64,000 nt of DNA from Rhodobacteraceae bacterium EhC02 (GTDB lineage: Bacteria; Pseudomonadota; Alphaproteobacteria; Rhodobacterales; Rhodobacteraceae), in assembly GCA_001650895.1 (NCBI GenBank), contig LXYH01000016.1, positions 1 to 64,000 of the forward strand. Reading direction: 5' to 3'. The first letter of the stretch is position 1. Each line of letters begins with the position of its first letter. The translations under genes and the position numbers were made by a program. This document shows positions 7,791 to 16,881 of this stretch, one piece after another. The notes under the pieces were generated by a model. The model ran no database searches, was not told where the DNA came from, and saw only the letters and a program-made list of their open reading frames with translations.

Positions 7791-10268
7791 ATGGTGCGGG
7801 TCATCCAGTGGTTGTTGCGGATTGCGGGGGGGGCGCTCGTCCTCGCGGTGGCGGGCATCGCGCTGATCTTCTGGTTCGCTGGCCGCTCCTTGCCCGATTA
7901 CAATCGCACCGTCACGATCCCGGAAGGGGCCGCGCAGCCCTCGGCCCCGATCGAGATCGTGCGCGACAATGCCAATGTGCCCCATATCTTCGGCGCGACC
8001 GATGCCGATGTCTTCTATGGGCTGGGCTATGCCCATGCGCAGGACCGACTGTGGCAGATGATGACCATGCGCCGCACGGTGCAAGGGCGGCTGTCCGAGA
8101 TCTTCGGCGCACGGACCCTGCCCATCGACACGCTGATCCGGCGGCTGGATCTCTACACGCTGGCGCAGCGGTCGGTCGAGGTACAGGACACCCGGACCCT
8201 TGCCGCGCTCGAGGCCTATGCCAATGGCGTGAACGCCCGCCTGGCCGAGATCAACGAGGGTGCGCTGGGGCGTGGCGCGCCCGAGATGTTCCTGTTCAAC
8301 GCGCCTGTGGCGCCATGGCAGCCCGCGGATTCCATCGCGATGATCAAGCTGATGGCGCTGCAGCTGTCGGGCCACATGTCGGCCGAGATCAAGCGCGCCC
8401 GCACCTCGCTGGCACTGCCCGATCCCGCGCGGCTGATCGATATCCTGCCCGATGCGCCGGGCAGCGGCGTGGCGGCCCTGCCCTCCTATGCCAGCCTGTT
8501 TGATGCCGAATTGCCGCGCTTTGCCATGGCGGAAGATGTGCCCGCCGATCCGCTGTCGCCCTTTCGCAGCTTCGAGCTGGCCGGCGCCTCGAACGCCTGG
8601 GCGGCGGCGGCGCAGCGGTCGGCCAATGGCGGCACGCTTCTGGCCTCTGATCCGCATCTGGGCTTCAGCGCGCCGACCATCTGGTACCTGGCGCGGATGC
8701 AACTGTCGGCTGGTGGCGTGATCGGAGGGACCATTCCCGGCATCCCGATCGTGCTGTCGGGCCGATCCGAGGATCTGGGCTGGGGCATCACCTCGTCCTA
8801 TCTCGATGATCAGGACCTGTTCATCGAGCAGCTCAACCCCGACAACCCCGAGGAATACCTGACACCCGAGGGGTTCAAACCCTTCGAGACGCGCCCCTCT
8901 ATCGTGAACATCAAGGGTGCGGCCCCGGTGACCCTGACCCTGCGCTGGACCGAAAACGGCCCCGTGCTGCCCGGCAGCCATGCCAACCTGACCACGATCA
9001 CCCCGCCGGGGCATGTGGCAAGTCTGGCCTGGACCGCCCTGACACCTGCGGACACCACCATGAGCGCGGGCCTCGGGCTGATGTATGCCCGCACGGTGCA
9101 GGAGGCGCTGGCCGCCGGCGAAGGCTTCATCGCCCCCTCGCAGAACCTGACATTGGCGGACGGCGTGCAGATCGCCCTGAAAACCATCGGCCAGGCCCCG
9201 CGCCGCGACGTGCAGCACCAGAGCCAGGGGCGCATCCCCAGCCCCGGATGGATCGCAGGCAATCGCTGGCAAGGGGCGTTGCCCTACGATTCTAACCCCG
9301 AATTCGTCAATCCGCAGGGCGGTATCCTGGGCAATACGAACAACAAGATCGTCAACCGCCCCTTTCCGCTGCATGTCAGCCATGTCTGGGGCGACAGCCA
9401 ACGGGTGCAGCGCTGGCAGCGGCTGATGCAGATGCGCGAGGTGCACACGCGCGACAGTTTCATCGAGGCGCAGCTGGACACCGTCAGCGTGACCGCGCAA
9501 TCGCTACTGTCACTGGTGGCTGCGGATCTGTGGTTCACCGGATCGGCGGCCCCCGAAGGCACCCGCATGCGCCAACGGCAGCGGGCGCTGGATCTGCTGG
9601 CCAACTGGAACGGCGAGATGAACGAACACCTGCCGGAGCCGCTGATCTACGCCGCATGGCTGCGCGCGCTGCAGGACCGGCTGATCCGGGACGAGATCGG
9701 CCCCCTGGCCGACGAGTTCACCCATGTCGAGCCGCTGTTCATCGAGCGCGTCTACCGCGATGTCGATGGCGCGGGTGTCTGGTGCGACGTGATCCAAAGC
9801 GCCCCGGTCGAAACCTGCACCGATATGGCGCGCCTGGCGCTGGACGATGCGCTGGTCTGGATCGAAGAGCGCTACGGCAGCCAGATCGAGGCGCTGCGCT
9901 GGGGCGATGCGCATCAGGCCACCCATGATCACCCTGCCCTGGGCGAAGTGCCGCTGCTGCGGTATTTCGTGAACATCCGCCAGTCCACCAGCGGCGGCGA
10001 TCACACGCTGCTGCGCGGGCGCACCCTGGGCAAGGGCGACGATCCCTTTCTCAACGTGCATGGTGCGGGCTATCGCGGCGTCTATGATTTCGCGGACCCG
10101 GACAGTTCGGTCTTTGTCACCTCGACTGGCCAATCGGGGCATTTCCTGTCGCGCCACTATGACGACCTGGGCGAGTTGTGGCGGCGCGGCGAATACATCC
10201 CGATGTCGCTGGACGAGAACCTTGCCCGCGCCGCGGCGGTGGGCGTCACGGTGCTGCAACCCCGCTGA
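7791..10268 (+). CDS. penicillin acylase-family N-terminal nucleophile hydrolase
   Basis: An 825-residue precursor that should self-cleave into alpha and beta chains and hydrolyse N-acyl bonds in the periplasm (penicillin G/cephalosporin acylases, acyl-homoserine-lactone acylases). An N-terminal membrane segment (residues about 9-30) acts as signal or anchor. PIEIVRDNANVPHIFG (about 53-68) and YGLGYAHAQDRLWQM are classic alpha-chain motifs. The nucleophile is S267 in GASNAW, followed by SDPHLGFSAP. I chose ATG 7791 because the membrane segment begins there. A quorum-quenching or aculeacin-type substrate is possible but not shown. Confidence 0.92.
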   Translation: MVRVIQWLLRIAGGALVLAVAGIALIFWFAGRSLPDYNRTVTIPEGAAQPSAPIEIVRDNANVPHIFGATDADVFYGLGYAHAQDRLWQMMTMRRTVQGRLSEIFGARTLPIDTLIRRLDLYTLAQRSVEVQDTRTLAALEAYANGVNARLAEINEGALGRGAPEMFLFNAPVAPWQPADSIAMIKLMALQLSGHMSAEIKRARTSLALPDPARLIDILPDAPGSGVAALPSYASLFDAELPRFAMAEDVPADPLSPFRSFELAGASNAWAAAAQRSANGGTLLASDPHLGFSAPTIWYLARMQLSAGGVIGGTIPGIPIVLSGRSEDLGWGITSSYLDDQDLFIEQLNPDNPEEYLTPEGFKPFETRPSIVNIKGAAPVTLTLRWTENGPVLPGSHANLTTITPPGHVASLAWTALTPADTTMSAGLGLMYARTVQEALAAGEGFIAPSQNLTLADGVQIALKTIGQAPRRDVQHQSQGRIPSPGWIAGNRWQGALPYDSNPEFVNPQGGILGNTNNKIVNRPFPLHVSHVWGDSQRVQRWQRLMQMREVHTRDSFIEAQLDTVSVTAQSLLSLVAADLWFTGSAAPEGTRMRQRQRALDLLANWNGEMNEHLPEPLIYAAWLRALQDRLIRDEIGPLADEFTHVEPLFIERVYRDVDGAGVWCDVIQSAPVETCTDMARLALDDALVWIEERYGSQIEALRWGDAHQATHDHPALGEVPLLRYFVNIRQSTSGGDHTLLRGRTLGKGDDPFLNVHGAGYRGVYDFADPDSSVFVTSTGQSGHFLSRHYDDLGELWRRGEYIPMSLDENLARAAAVGVTVLQPR

Positions 10269-10424
10269 TCATGCCGGGGCCCCCGCACCTGCGCCGCGCC
10301 TACGCCGCGCCTGCGGCATGTTGGCAATCATGTGATGCGATGTTTTCTCGACTCGGCGGCCGTTCTGCTTTACCACCGCACGGAACAGGCAAGATAAACG
10401 ACAATAAAGAGACCTATCCCTTCG

Positions 10425-11522
10425 ATGAACGCGCCCGTCCAGCGTCTGAATGACGCCGCCCGCCCCGCTTCTGCCGCGACACCCGTCCTGACCGATCCTT
10501 CTGTTGACATGTCTTCAACTCCGACCCGCTCCGCGCAGGAATGGGTCAGGATCCTCGCACGGTACCGCGAACCCGATCCCGCGCGCAGCGCCTTCGAGGT
10601 GGCCATCAGCGTTCTGCCCTTCATCGGGATCTGGGCGCTGGCGCTTTGGGCCCTGTCCTTCAGCTACACTCTGGCTTTCGTGCTTGGTCTTGCCAATGCC
10701 GCCTTCGTGCTGCGGCTGTTCCTGATCCAGCATGACTGCGGACATGGCGCCTTTTTCGCGGACAAGCGCATCGGTGACTGGGTCGGCCGCCTGTTGGGCG
10801 TCTTCACGATGACACCTTATGACGTCTGGCGCCGCACCCATTCCGCCCATCATTCCAGCACCGGCAACCTGGACAAGCGCGGCCTGGGCGATGTGCATAC
10901 CATGACCGTGGCCGAGTATCGCGCGGCCAGCGGATGGGAACGTTTCATGTACCGGCTTTACCGCCATCCCGTTGTGCTGTTCGGGCTTGGGCCGGGCTAC
11001 CTGTTCCTGCTGCAGAACCGCCTTCCCTACGGGCTGATGTCCTCGGGCTGGCTCTACTGGGTCAGCGCCATGGGCACCAATCTGGCCACGCTTGGCTTTC
11101 TGGTGGGGCTTTACGCCTATGCGGGTTGGGCGCCGATCCTGCTGATCTTCCTGCCCAGCGTCCTGCTGGCGGCCACCATCGGCATGTGGCTGTTCTATAT
11201 CCAGCACCAGTTCGAGGATACCTACTGGGAAGGCGACAGCGAGTGGCAGATCCATGACGCGGCGCTGCATGGCTCTTCGCATTACGACCTGCCGCCGCTG
11301 GCGCGCTGGTTCACCGCGAATATCGGCATCCATCACGTGCACCACCTTTATGCGCGCATCCCCTATTACAAGCTGCCCCAGGTCCTGCGCGACCATGGCG
11401 AGCTGGCACAGGCCCAGCGGCTTGGTTTCCGCGAAAGCCTGTCCTGCGTGAAATTCCACCTGTGGGACGAAACCAATCGGCGGCTGATCTCGTTCGAGGC
11501 GGAACGCAACCTGCCCGCCTGA
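10425..11522 (+). CDS. membrane fatty acid desaturase (omega-6/delta-12-like)
   Basis: A 365-residue di-iron membrane desaturase with the three histidine boxes HDCGH (103-107), HSAHH (139-143) and HHVHH (303-307), and four to six hydrophobic helices between them. The box spacing matches acyl-lipid omega-6/delta-12 desaturases. It uses oxygen and reduced ferredoxin or cytochrome to put double bonds into membrane acyl chains, probably adjusting fluidity. It is monocistronic, with its own strong terminator downstream. The regiospecificity is inferred only. Confidence 0.92.
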   Translation: MNAPVQRLNDAARPASAATPVLTDPSVDMSSTPTRSAQEWVRILARYREPDPARSAFEVAISVLPFIGIWALALWALSFSYTLAFVLGLANAAFVLRLFLIQHDCGHGAFFADKRIGDWVGRLLGVFTMTPYDVWRRTHSAHHSSTGNLDKRGLGDVHTMTVAEYRAASGWERFMYRLYRHPVVLFGLGPGYLFLLQNRLPYGLMSSGWLYWVSAMGTNLATLGFLVGLYAYAGWAPILLIFLPSVLLAATIGMWLFYIQHQFEDTYWEGDSEWQIHDAALHGSSHYDLPPLARWFTANIGIHHVHHLYARIPYYKLPQVLRDHGELAQAQRLGFRESLSCVKFHLWDETNRRLISFEAERNLPA

Positions 11523-11556
11523 TCCGCACCCGCGCGCGACACCGCGCCTTCGGAAT

Positions 11557-11577
11557 GGATATTTGAGGCAAGAAGAA
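11557..11577 (+). repeat. intergenic 21-mer repeat, copy 1 (GGATATTTnAGGCAAGAAG...)
   Basis: A 21-base sequence between the desaturase and hflX recurs on the opposite strand at 30601-30621 with one mismatch. In both places it lies immediately beside a GC-rich terminator-like hairpin. I recall similar elements as common in Rhodobacterales intergenic DNA, but have not checked this. Confidence 0.6.
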
Positions 11578-11581
11578 AGAC

Positions 11582-11613
11582 AAAGGGGCGCCCTTGTGAT
11601 GGGGCGCCCCTTT
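11582..11613. terminator. bidirectional terminator between desaturase and hflX
   Basis: A perfect 12-base inverted repeat, AAAGGGGCGCCC with loop TTGTGATG and its complement, sits between the convergent ends of the desaturase gene and hflX. The AAA/TTT ends allow it to work for both strands. Confidence 0.85.
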
Positions 11614-11649
11614 GGCATGCGGTCTGCGACTTGCGCCACCCTTGCGGGA

Positions 11650-12924
11650 TCACAGGTCGCGAAACCGCTTTTCCTGTCGCGCGGTCCAGAGCACCGAGAT
11701 GTCAAAGCCATCGTCGGTCTGGGTTTCAGCCTCGACCACGCCCTGATCATGCAGCCAGGCGCGTTTGCGCCCTTCGGCGAATGACAGGTTGATCGTCGCC
11801 GGATGGCGCGCGGTTTCAAGCTTCGCGGTCATCGCGGCCAGCAACGCATCCAGCCCCTCGCCGGTCACGGCCGAGATCGCCTGCACTTGGTCATGGCGGG
11901 CGGCACTGGCCAGAACCGCCTCGCGCGTGGCGGGATCAAGCCGGTCGATCTTGTTCCAGACCTCGATCAAGGGCACCGAGTCCGACAGGCCCAATGAGGC
12001 CAGGATATCGCGCACATCGCGGGCCTGCGCCTCGGTGTCGGGGTGGCTGATGTCGCGCACATGCACGATCAGATGGGCGCCCAGCACCTCTTCGAGGGTG
12101 GCGCGGAAGGCCGCCACCAGTTCGGTCGGCAGATCGCTGATGAAGCCCACCGTATCGGACAGGATGATCTCGGGGCCGGTTTCCGACAGCTTGACCGAGC
12201 GCATGGTCGGATCGAGCGTGGCGAAAAGCATGTCCTTGACCAGGACATCGGCCCCCGTCAGGCGGTTGAACAGCGTTGATTTGCCCGCATTGGTATAGCC
12301 CACCAGCGCCACGACCGGATAGGGCACCTTGGCGCGGGCGGCGCGATGCAGCGTGCGCGTCTTGACCACCTTGTCCAGTTGGCGACGCAGGCGCACCAGT
12401 TGTTCGTCAATGGCGCGGCGATCCGCCTCGATCTGGGTTTCGCCGGGACCGCCCACGAAGCCCAGCCCGCCGCGCTGCCGTTCAAGATGGGTCCAGGCCC
12501 GCACCAGGCGCGTGCGCTGATAGCTGAGCGCGGCCATCTCGACCTGCAGCACACCCTCGTTGGTGCGCGCGCGATCCGAGAAGATCTCGAGGATCAGGCC
12601 GGTTCGGTCCAGAAGCTTGACCTTCCATTCCTTTTCGAGGTTGCGCTGCTGCACCGGCGTCACGGGGCCGTCGACCAGCACCAGTTCGACCTCGGCCGCT
12701 TTGAACTTGTCCTTCAACTCGGCGATCTTGCCCTTGCCGAACAGCATGCCGGGATGCGGGCGCTGCAAGCGCACGACATCGGCGCCAACGACCTCCAGAT
12801 CGGGAAGCGCATCAGCCAGCGCCACGGCCTCTTCAAGCTTGTGCTCGGGGGCGCGGCGGTCCTGTTCGGATTTGAGTTCGGGATGCAGCACCCAGGCACG
12901 GGTGGCAACCCGGTCATGTTCCAT
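11650..12924 (-). CDS. hflX: ribosome-associated GTPase HflX
   Basis: A 424-residue GTPase that splits or rescues stalled 70S ribosomes under stress. It has the N-terminal HflX domain (PHPGMLFGKGK near 57-67, VDGPVTPVQQRNLE near 84-97), the glycine-rich linker ERQRGGLGFVGGPGETQIE (about 148-166), and the GTPase P-loop GYTNAGKS (209-216). ATG 12924 shares one base with the hfq stop (TGATG), a tight coupling; the TTG one codon upstream is less likely. hfq-hflX is a widespread conserved pair. Confidence 0.95.
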   Translation of the reverse strand: MEHDRVATRAWVLHPELKSEQDRRAPEHKLEEAVALADALPDLEVVGADVVRLQRPHPGMLFGKGKIAELKDKFKAAEVELVLVDGPVTPVQQRNLEKEWKVKLLDRTGLILEIFSDRARTNEGVLQVEMAALSYQRTRLVRAWTHLERQRGGLGFVGGPGETQIEADRRAIDEQLVRLRRQLDKVVKTRTLHRAARAKVPYPVVALVGYTNAGKSTLFNRLTGADVLVKDMLFATLDPTMRSVKLSETGPEIILSDTVGFISDLPTELVAAFRATLEEVLGAHLIVHVRDISHPDTEAQARDVRDILASLGLSDSVPLIEVWNKIDRLDPATREAVLASAARHDQVQAISAVTGEGLDALLAAMTAKLETARHPATINLSFAEGRKRAWLHDQGVVEAETQTDDGFDISVLWTARQEKRFRDL

Positions 12925-13163
12925 CAATTGGTGTCTTCACCGTCATAAAGGTTGATCGGCTGCGACGGCATGATCGTCGAGATGGCATGCTTGTAGACCA
13001 GTTGGGACTGGCCATCGCGGCGCAGCAGCACGCAGAAGTTGTCGAACCAGGTGATCACACCCTGCAGCTTGACGCCGTTGATCAGGAAAATGGTCACGGG
13101 GATCTTTGTTTTCCGCGTGTGATTTAGAAATGCATCCTGAAGATTCTGTTTGTCGGAAGCCAT
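12924..13163 (-). CDS. hfq: RNA chaperone Hfq
   Basis: A 79-residue Sm-like protein that forms hexamers and pairs small RNAs with mRNAs. The Sm1 region has [23 protein letters not shown] and the Sm2 signature is [13 protein letters not shown], almost identical to the E. coli motif. As is normal in alphaproteobacteria, the C-terminal tail is short. hflX follows with a one-base overlap. It probably has its own promoter in the 170-base gap upstream, because a terminator-like hairpin for trkH lies there. Confidence 0.97.
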   Translation of the reverse strand: MASDKQNLQDAFLNHTRKTKIPVTIFLINGVKLQGVITWFDNFCVLLRRDGQSQLVYKHAISTIMPSQPINLYDGEDTN

Positions 13164-13251
13164 GTGAAAGCCTTTGTTCTTGCAGTGACCGCGGATCGGT
13201 TCAATGTCCCTGTCCGTTTACTATGATCTGCGGTTCCCGAAGATTCCAGTC

Positions 13252-13289
13252 AAAAATCAGCCCTTTATACGGGTGTTTCCCCGTGGCTG
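13252..13289 (-). terminator. probable terminator of trkH
   Basis: On the minus strand, stems CAGCC and ACGGG pair with CCCGT and GGCTG, with a small bulge between the two helices, and ATTTTTG follows. It lies about 48 bases after the trkH stop and separates trkAH from hfq. Confidence 0.55.
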
Positions 13290-13336
13290 TCGTGCGAATG
13301 ACCGGCAAAAGGGGATCGGACAGGATCGCGATGCGT

Positions 13337-14851
13337 TCAGTCGCGCCAGAAACCGCTTGTCAGCAGCGCGATGAAGGCCAGCAGTTCAAGCCGGCCAAGC
13401 ACCATCCCCGCGCAGAACAGCAGCTTGGCCCCTTCGGCAAGCCCGATCAGCGAAATCGGCATCTCGGCGCTGGCCGAGATCAGCGGCCCGGTCGTCGTCA
13501 GGGCGGCAACGGCCAACACCATGGACTGCTCGAAACTGCTGCCAAGGGCCGAGAACCCCAGCACCAGCACCATCAGCGAGATGGCGAAGAACATGAAGAA
13601 GATCCAGGCGAAGAACGCCCCCTTGCGGGCGATGCGGCTGCTGCCGGTGCGCGAATGCCCGATCGAGGAGGGATGCACCAGGCGGTCCATCTCGCGCAGG
13701 CCATGCAGGTACAGCGCCCAGACCCGCAGCAGCTTGACCCCGCCCGCCGTGGTCGCGACCCCGCCCCCCATCATGGCAAGGCCCATCAGGATGATGCCCG
13801 AGGTGCCAAGCCCGGACCAGGTGCGGGCCGCGTCCCAATGCACGCTTTCAAAGCCGTTTGTGGTCAGAAAGGACAGGATGGTGAAAAGGCTTCCCCACAG
13901 CGCATAGAGCGGCACCAGCGGATCGGCATCGCCGCTGACCTGGAAAGAGGCCATGTAATGGCGGATGAACAGGATCAGCGTCACCCCCAGGGCAATCGTC
14001 ATGCCAAGGCGAAATTCGGGATCATGCTGAATTCCGCGCCGTGCCGTGGTGATCGTATCCGACGAAAAGGTCAGCCGCGACAGGCCGAACATCAGGAAAA
14101 GCGCGATCACCACCTCGCCCGGCACGCCCGAAGATGCCCCCTCGACCCCGCCCAGGGGCGAGATGCCGCTGGTCGCCAGCACCGACATCCCGTGGATCAG
14201 CGCCACCAGCGGCGGGTCCCCCAGAACCAGCAGCAAGAGCCAGAGCGAAAGCGTCAGCCCCGCATAGATCGGCAGCAACTGCAGGGTCACCCGGATGATG
14301 CGCTGCTGCGGATCGGCAAGGCCACCCTGGGTAAAGCGGGTCTCGCCCTGCCCCGGCTCGGCCATGGCCGTGACCTCGAACCCGCCCAGGTTCAGCGGTG
14401 CCAGTATGGCCGAGGCCGCCACCCAGATCAGGAAACCGCCCATCCATCCGACCAGCCCGCGCCACAGATGCAAGGTCGGCGACAGGCGCCCCGGTTCGAA
14501 AAGGCTGGCGCCGGTTGTCGTCAGGCTCGACACCATCTCGACATAGCTGTTCAGAAAGGAGGTCGTGCCGATCGCATCGTGAAAGGGCACCGCCAGGATC
14601 AGCGGCAACAGCAGATAGGCCCCGACCAGCGCGGCCAGATTGCGCATCGAACTGCGGCGGCGCGGCTGCGCGGCCATGGCAATGGCCACCAGCGTCACGA
14701 TGGTGAGGGTCAGCGTACCGGCATAAAAGAAGGCGCGCGCCTCGGAATGGCGCAGCAGCACGGCGGCATGAATGGCCGGCAGATACATCGAAAGGCCCGC
14801 CATGCCGATCAGCAGGATCAGAAGCGGTTGATCGAACAGGCGGGCGCGCAT
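13337..14851 (-). CDS. trkH: Trk potassium uptake channel subunit TrkH
   Basis: A 504-residue inner-membrane K+ translocating subunit with repeated membrane-pore-membrane units. The first selectivity-loop region reads MVSSLTTTGASLF, and later repeats show MSVLATSGISPLGG, FLTTNGFESVHW and VAALTTTGPLIS. It needs the cytosolic regulator TrkA, which is encoded 12 bases upstream in the same operon. Hydrophobic segments cover almost the whole length. A terminator-like hairpin follows. Confidence 0.95.
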   Translation of the reverse strand: MRARLFDQPLLILLIGMAGLSMYLPAIHAAVLLRHSEARAFFYAGTLTLTIVTLVAIAMAAQPRRRSSMRNLAALVGAYLLLPLILAVPFHDAIGTTSFLNSYVEMVSSLTTTGASLFEPGRLSPTLHLWRGLVGWMGGFLIWVAASAILAPLNLGGFEVTAMAEPGQGETRFTQGGLADPQQRIIRVTLQLLPIYAGLTLSLWLLLLVLGDPPLVALIHGMSVLATSGISPLGGVEGASSGVPGEVVIALFLMFGLSRLTFSSDTITTARRGIQHDPEFRLGMTIALGVTLILFIRHYMASFQVSGDADPLVPLYALWGSLFTILSFLTTNGFESVHWDAARTWSGLGTSGIILMGLAMMGGGVATTAGGVKLLRVWALYLHGLREMDRLVHPSSIGHSRTGSSRIARKGAFFAWIFFMFFAISLMVLVLGFSALGSSFEQSMVLAVAALTTTGPLISASAEMPISLIGLAEGAKLLFCAGMVLGRLELLAFIALLTSGFWRD

Positions 14852-14863
14852 CGCTGGCTTGCC

Positions 14864-16240
14864 TCAGAAGAAATCGATCGAGACCTGCAACAGCCTCTCG
14901 ACCTCGGGAACGTCCTTGGCCAGGCAGAACATCGCCACGATATCGCCCTCGTCGATCCGTGTATCGGAATTCGGCTTGACCACCTGGTTCCCCTTGAGAA
15001 GGCCGCCCACCAGGACGCCTTCGGGAAAGTCGATGTCGCGCACCTTCTTGCCCGCCATGGGCGAGGTGGACAGAACCTCGGCCTCGATCATCTCGGCCTC
15101 GGCATCGCCGATGGAATAGACCCCGCGCACACGACCATGGCGGATATGGCGCAGGATGGATGACACGGTGGTGGCGCGCGGGTTGATATAGGCATCGATC
15201 CCCAGCGGCCCCATCAGCGGCACCATCGTGGGATCGTTGATCAGGGCGATCGCCATCGGACAGCCTTCGGATTTCGCCCGCACGGCGGCCAGCATGTTGG
15301 TCTTGTCGTCATCGGTCACGCAAAGCACAGCATCGGCGCGGCTGATATTCGCCTCGGCCAGCAATGCCGCATCAAGCCCGTCGCCGTTCAGAACGATGGT
15401 CCGTTCCAGCACCTCGGCGGCGCGTTCGGCGGATTTGCGGTTCTTCTCGATGATCTTGGCGCGGATCTTCTGGGTGCCTTCCTCAAGCGCGCGGGCCACC
15501 GCAAGGCCCACGTTGCCGCCCCCGACGATCACCACCCGTTCCTGCTTGCGGGTGGTCTTGCCGAAGATTTCCAGCGTGCGGTGGATATCCTCGTTCACGG
15601 TGAAGACATAGCAGTCATCGCCCACGAACAGCTGATCCTCGGCCTCGGGGGCAAAAAGGATGCCGTCACGGCGCACCCCCACGACAATGGCGCGCAGGGT
15701 CGAGAAGAGATCGGTCAACTGCCTGAGCGGCGTATTCACCACGGGGCAATCTTCCTCGATGGTGATGCCCAGCAATTGCGCGCGCCCGCCCAGAAACACC
15801 TCGGTGTCGAAGGCCGCAGGCGAATATAGCCGCTGCAGCGCAGCCTCGGCCACTTCGCGTTCGGGGCTGATCACCACGTCGATGGGCATGTGATCGCGGC
15901 GGTAGAGATCGGAATAGATCGCGTCCAGATAGGACTGGCTGCGCAGACGCGCAATCTTGCGCGGAATCGAAAAGACCGAATGGGCCACCTGGCAGGTGAC
16001 CATGTTGACCTCGTCGGAATAGGTGGCGGCGATGATCATGTCGGCGTCGCGCGCGCCTGCGCGCTCCAGCACGTCGGGATAGCTGGCAAAGCCCGCGATT
16101 CCCTGCACATCCAGCGACGAGGTGGCCCGGCGCACAAGGTCGGGGTTGTTGTCGACGATGGTGATGTCGTTCTTCTCGCCCGCAAGATGCCGGGCAATCT
16201 GCCACCCCACCTGCCCTGCGCCGCAGATGATGATTTTCAT
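14864..16240 (-). CDS. trkA: Trk potassium channel regulatory subunit TrkA
   Basis: A 458-residue peripheral protein with two tandem RCK units. The NAD-binding folds begin with GAGQVGWQIARHL (residues 7-19) and VIVGGGNVGLAVARAL (about 233-248), each followed by a TrkA-C domain. It gates TrkH in response to nucleotides. The usual alphaproteobacterial order is ntrX-trkA; here a lipoprotein gene on the opposite strand separates them, so trkA must have its own promoter in the roughly 100 bases before its start. Confidence 0.96.
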   Translation of the reverse strand: MKIIICGAGQVGWQIARHLAGEKNDITIVDNNPDLVRRATSSLDVQGIAGFASYPDVLERAGARDADMIIAATYSDEVNMVTCQVAHSVFSIPRKIARLRSQSYLDAIYSDLYRRDHMPIDVVISPEREVAEAALQRLYSPAAFDTEVFLGGRAQLLGITIEEDCPVVNTPLRQLTDLFSTLRAIVVGVRRDGILFAPEAEDQLFVGDDCYVFTVNEDIHRTLEIFGKTTRKQERVVIVGGGNVGLAVARALEEGTQKIRAKIIEKNRKSAERAAEVLERTIVLNGDGLDAALLAEANISRADAVLCVTDDDKTNMLAAVRAKSEGCPMAIALINDPTMVPLMGPLGIDAYINPRATTVSSILRHIRHGRVRGVYSIGDAEAEMIEAEVLSTSPMAGKKVRDIDFPEGVLVGGLLKGNQVVKPNSDTRIDEGDIVAMFCLAKDVPEVERLLQVSIDFF

Positions 16241-16362
16241 GCCTGCGTTCCCTTGGTTTCCGAGGCCCTTGGATGGCAGATAGCCCCATCATGGTCAATT
16301 GAATTGTCATTTCCCGCCGGCCGCATCACACTGGGCTCGACATGTTTCAAAGGTACCCTGTC

Positions 16363-16866
16363 ATGGCGTTTTTCACCCTTCCGGTTTTTCCACCATTTCG
16401 CCTGGTGCGGCGGCTTCCCCTGACCTTCGCCGCGCTTGCCCTGGCGGCCTGCACGCCCCTTGGCATCTATCACAAGCCCGGCGCCACCGTGGCCGCGATG
16501 CAGGACACGCTGACCAATTGCGAGGTCGAGGGCCTGCAACGCGTGCCTGTCGACCGCAGGGTCGAACGCGATCCAGTCCGCATCGTGCCGCGCAAGGTTT
16601 GCGACAGCGCGGGAAATTGCACCGTGGTCTATGACCGCGTCGGCGGCGAGATCCGGACCTGGGACGCCAACGCCCCCTTGCGGCAGCGCGTGCTGAACCA
16701 GTGCATGGCGGCGCAGGGCTATGCCTTTGTCGAATTGCCGGCCTGTCCGCAGGGCGTCAAACGGGCAGCCCCGACCGCCGCCACGACGATCCTGCCGCGC
16801 CTTGCGCCCAACTCCTGTTCGATCCGCAATGGCGACGGCACCTGGCAGATCGTGACGCCGGGCTAG
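16363..16866 (+). CDS. small hypothetical lipoprotein between trkA and ntrX
   Basis: A 167-residue protein of no family I recognise. It begins with a positively charged, hydrophobic signal and a lipobox ending LALAAC, so it should be lipid-anchored at the cell surface or periplasm. Five further cysteines (around 50, 85, 92, 117 and 127) could form disulfides. I chose ATG 16363 because AAAGG lies 9 bases upstream and the signal peptide is then of normal length; ATG 16342 is an alternative. It lies on the plus strand inside an otherwise minus-strand regulatory cluster, convergent with ntrX. Confidence 0.8.
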   Translation: MAFFTLPVFPPFRLVRRLPLTFAALALAACTPLGIYHKPGATVAAMQDTLTNCEVEGLQRVPVDRRVERDPVRIVPRKVCDSAGNCTVVYDRVGGEIRTWDANAPLRQRVLNQCMAAQGYAFVELPACPQGVKRAAPTAATTILPRLAPNSCSIRNGDGTWQIVTPG

Positions 16867-16881
16867 ACCGTTCCGGCGCAC

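Noticed and set aside
7749-9500. 583-codon minus-strand frame across the penicillin acylase gene
   Set aside because: It is a shadow frame; the real product has the Ntn-hydrolase motifs on the plus strand.
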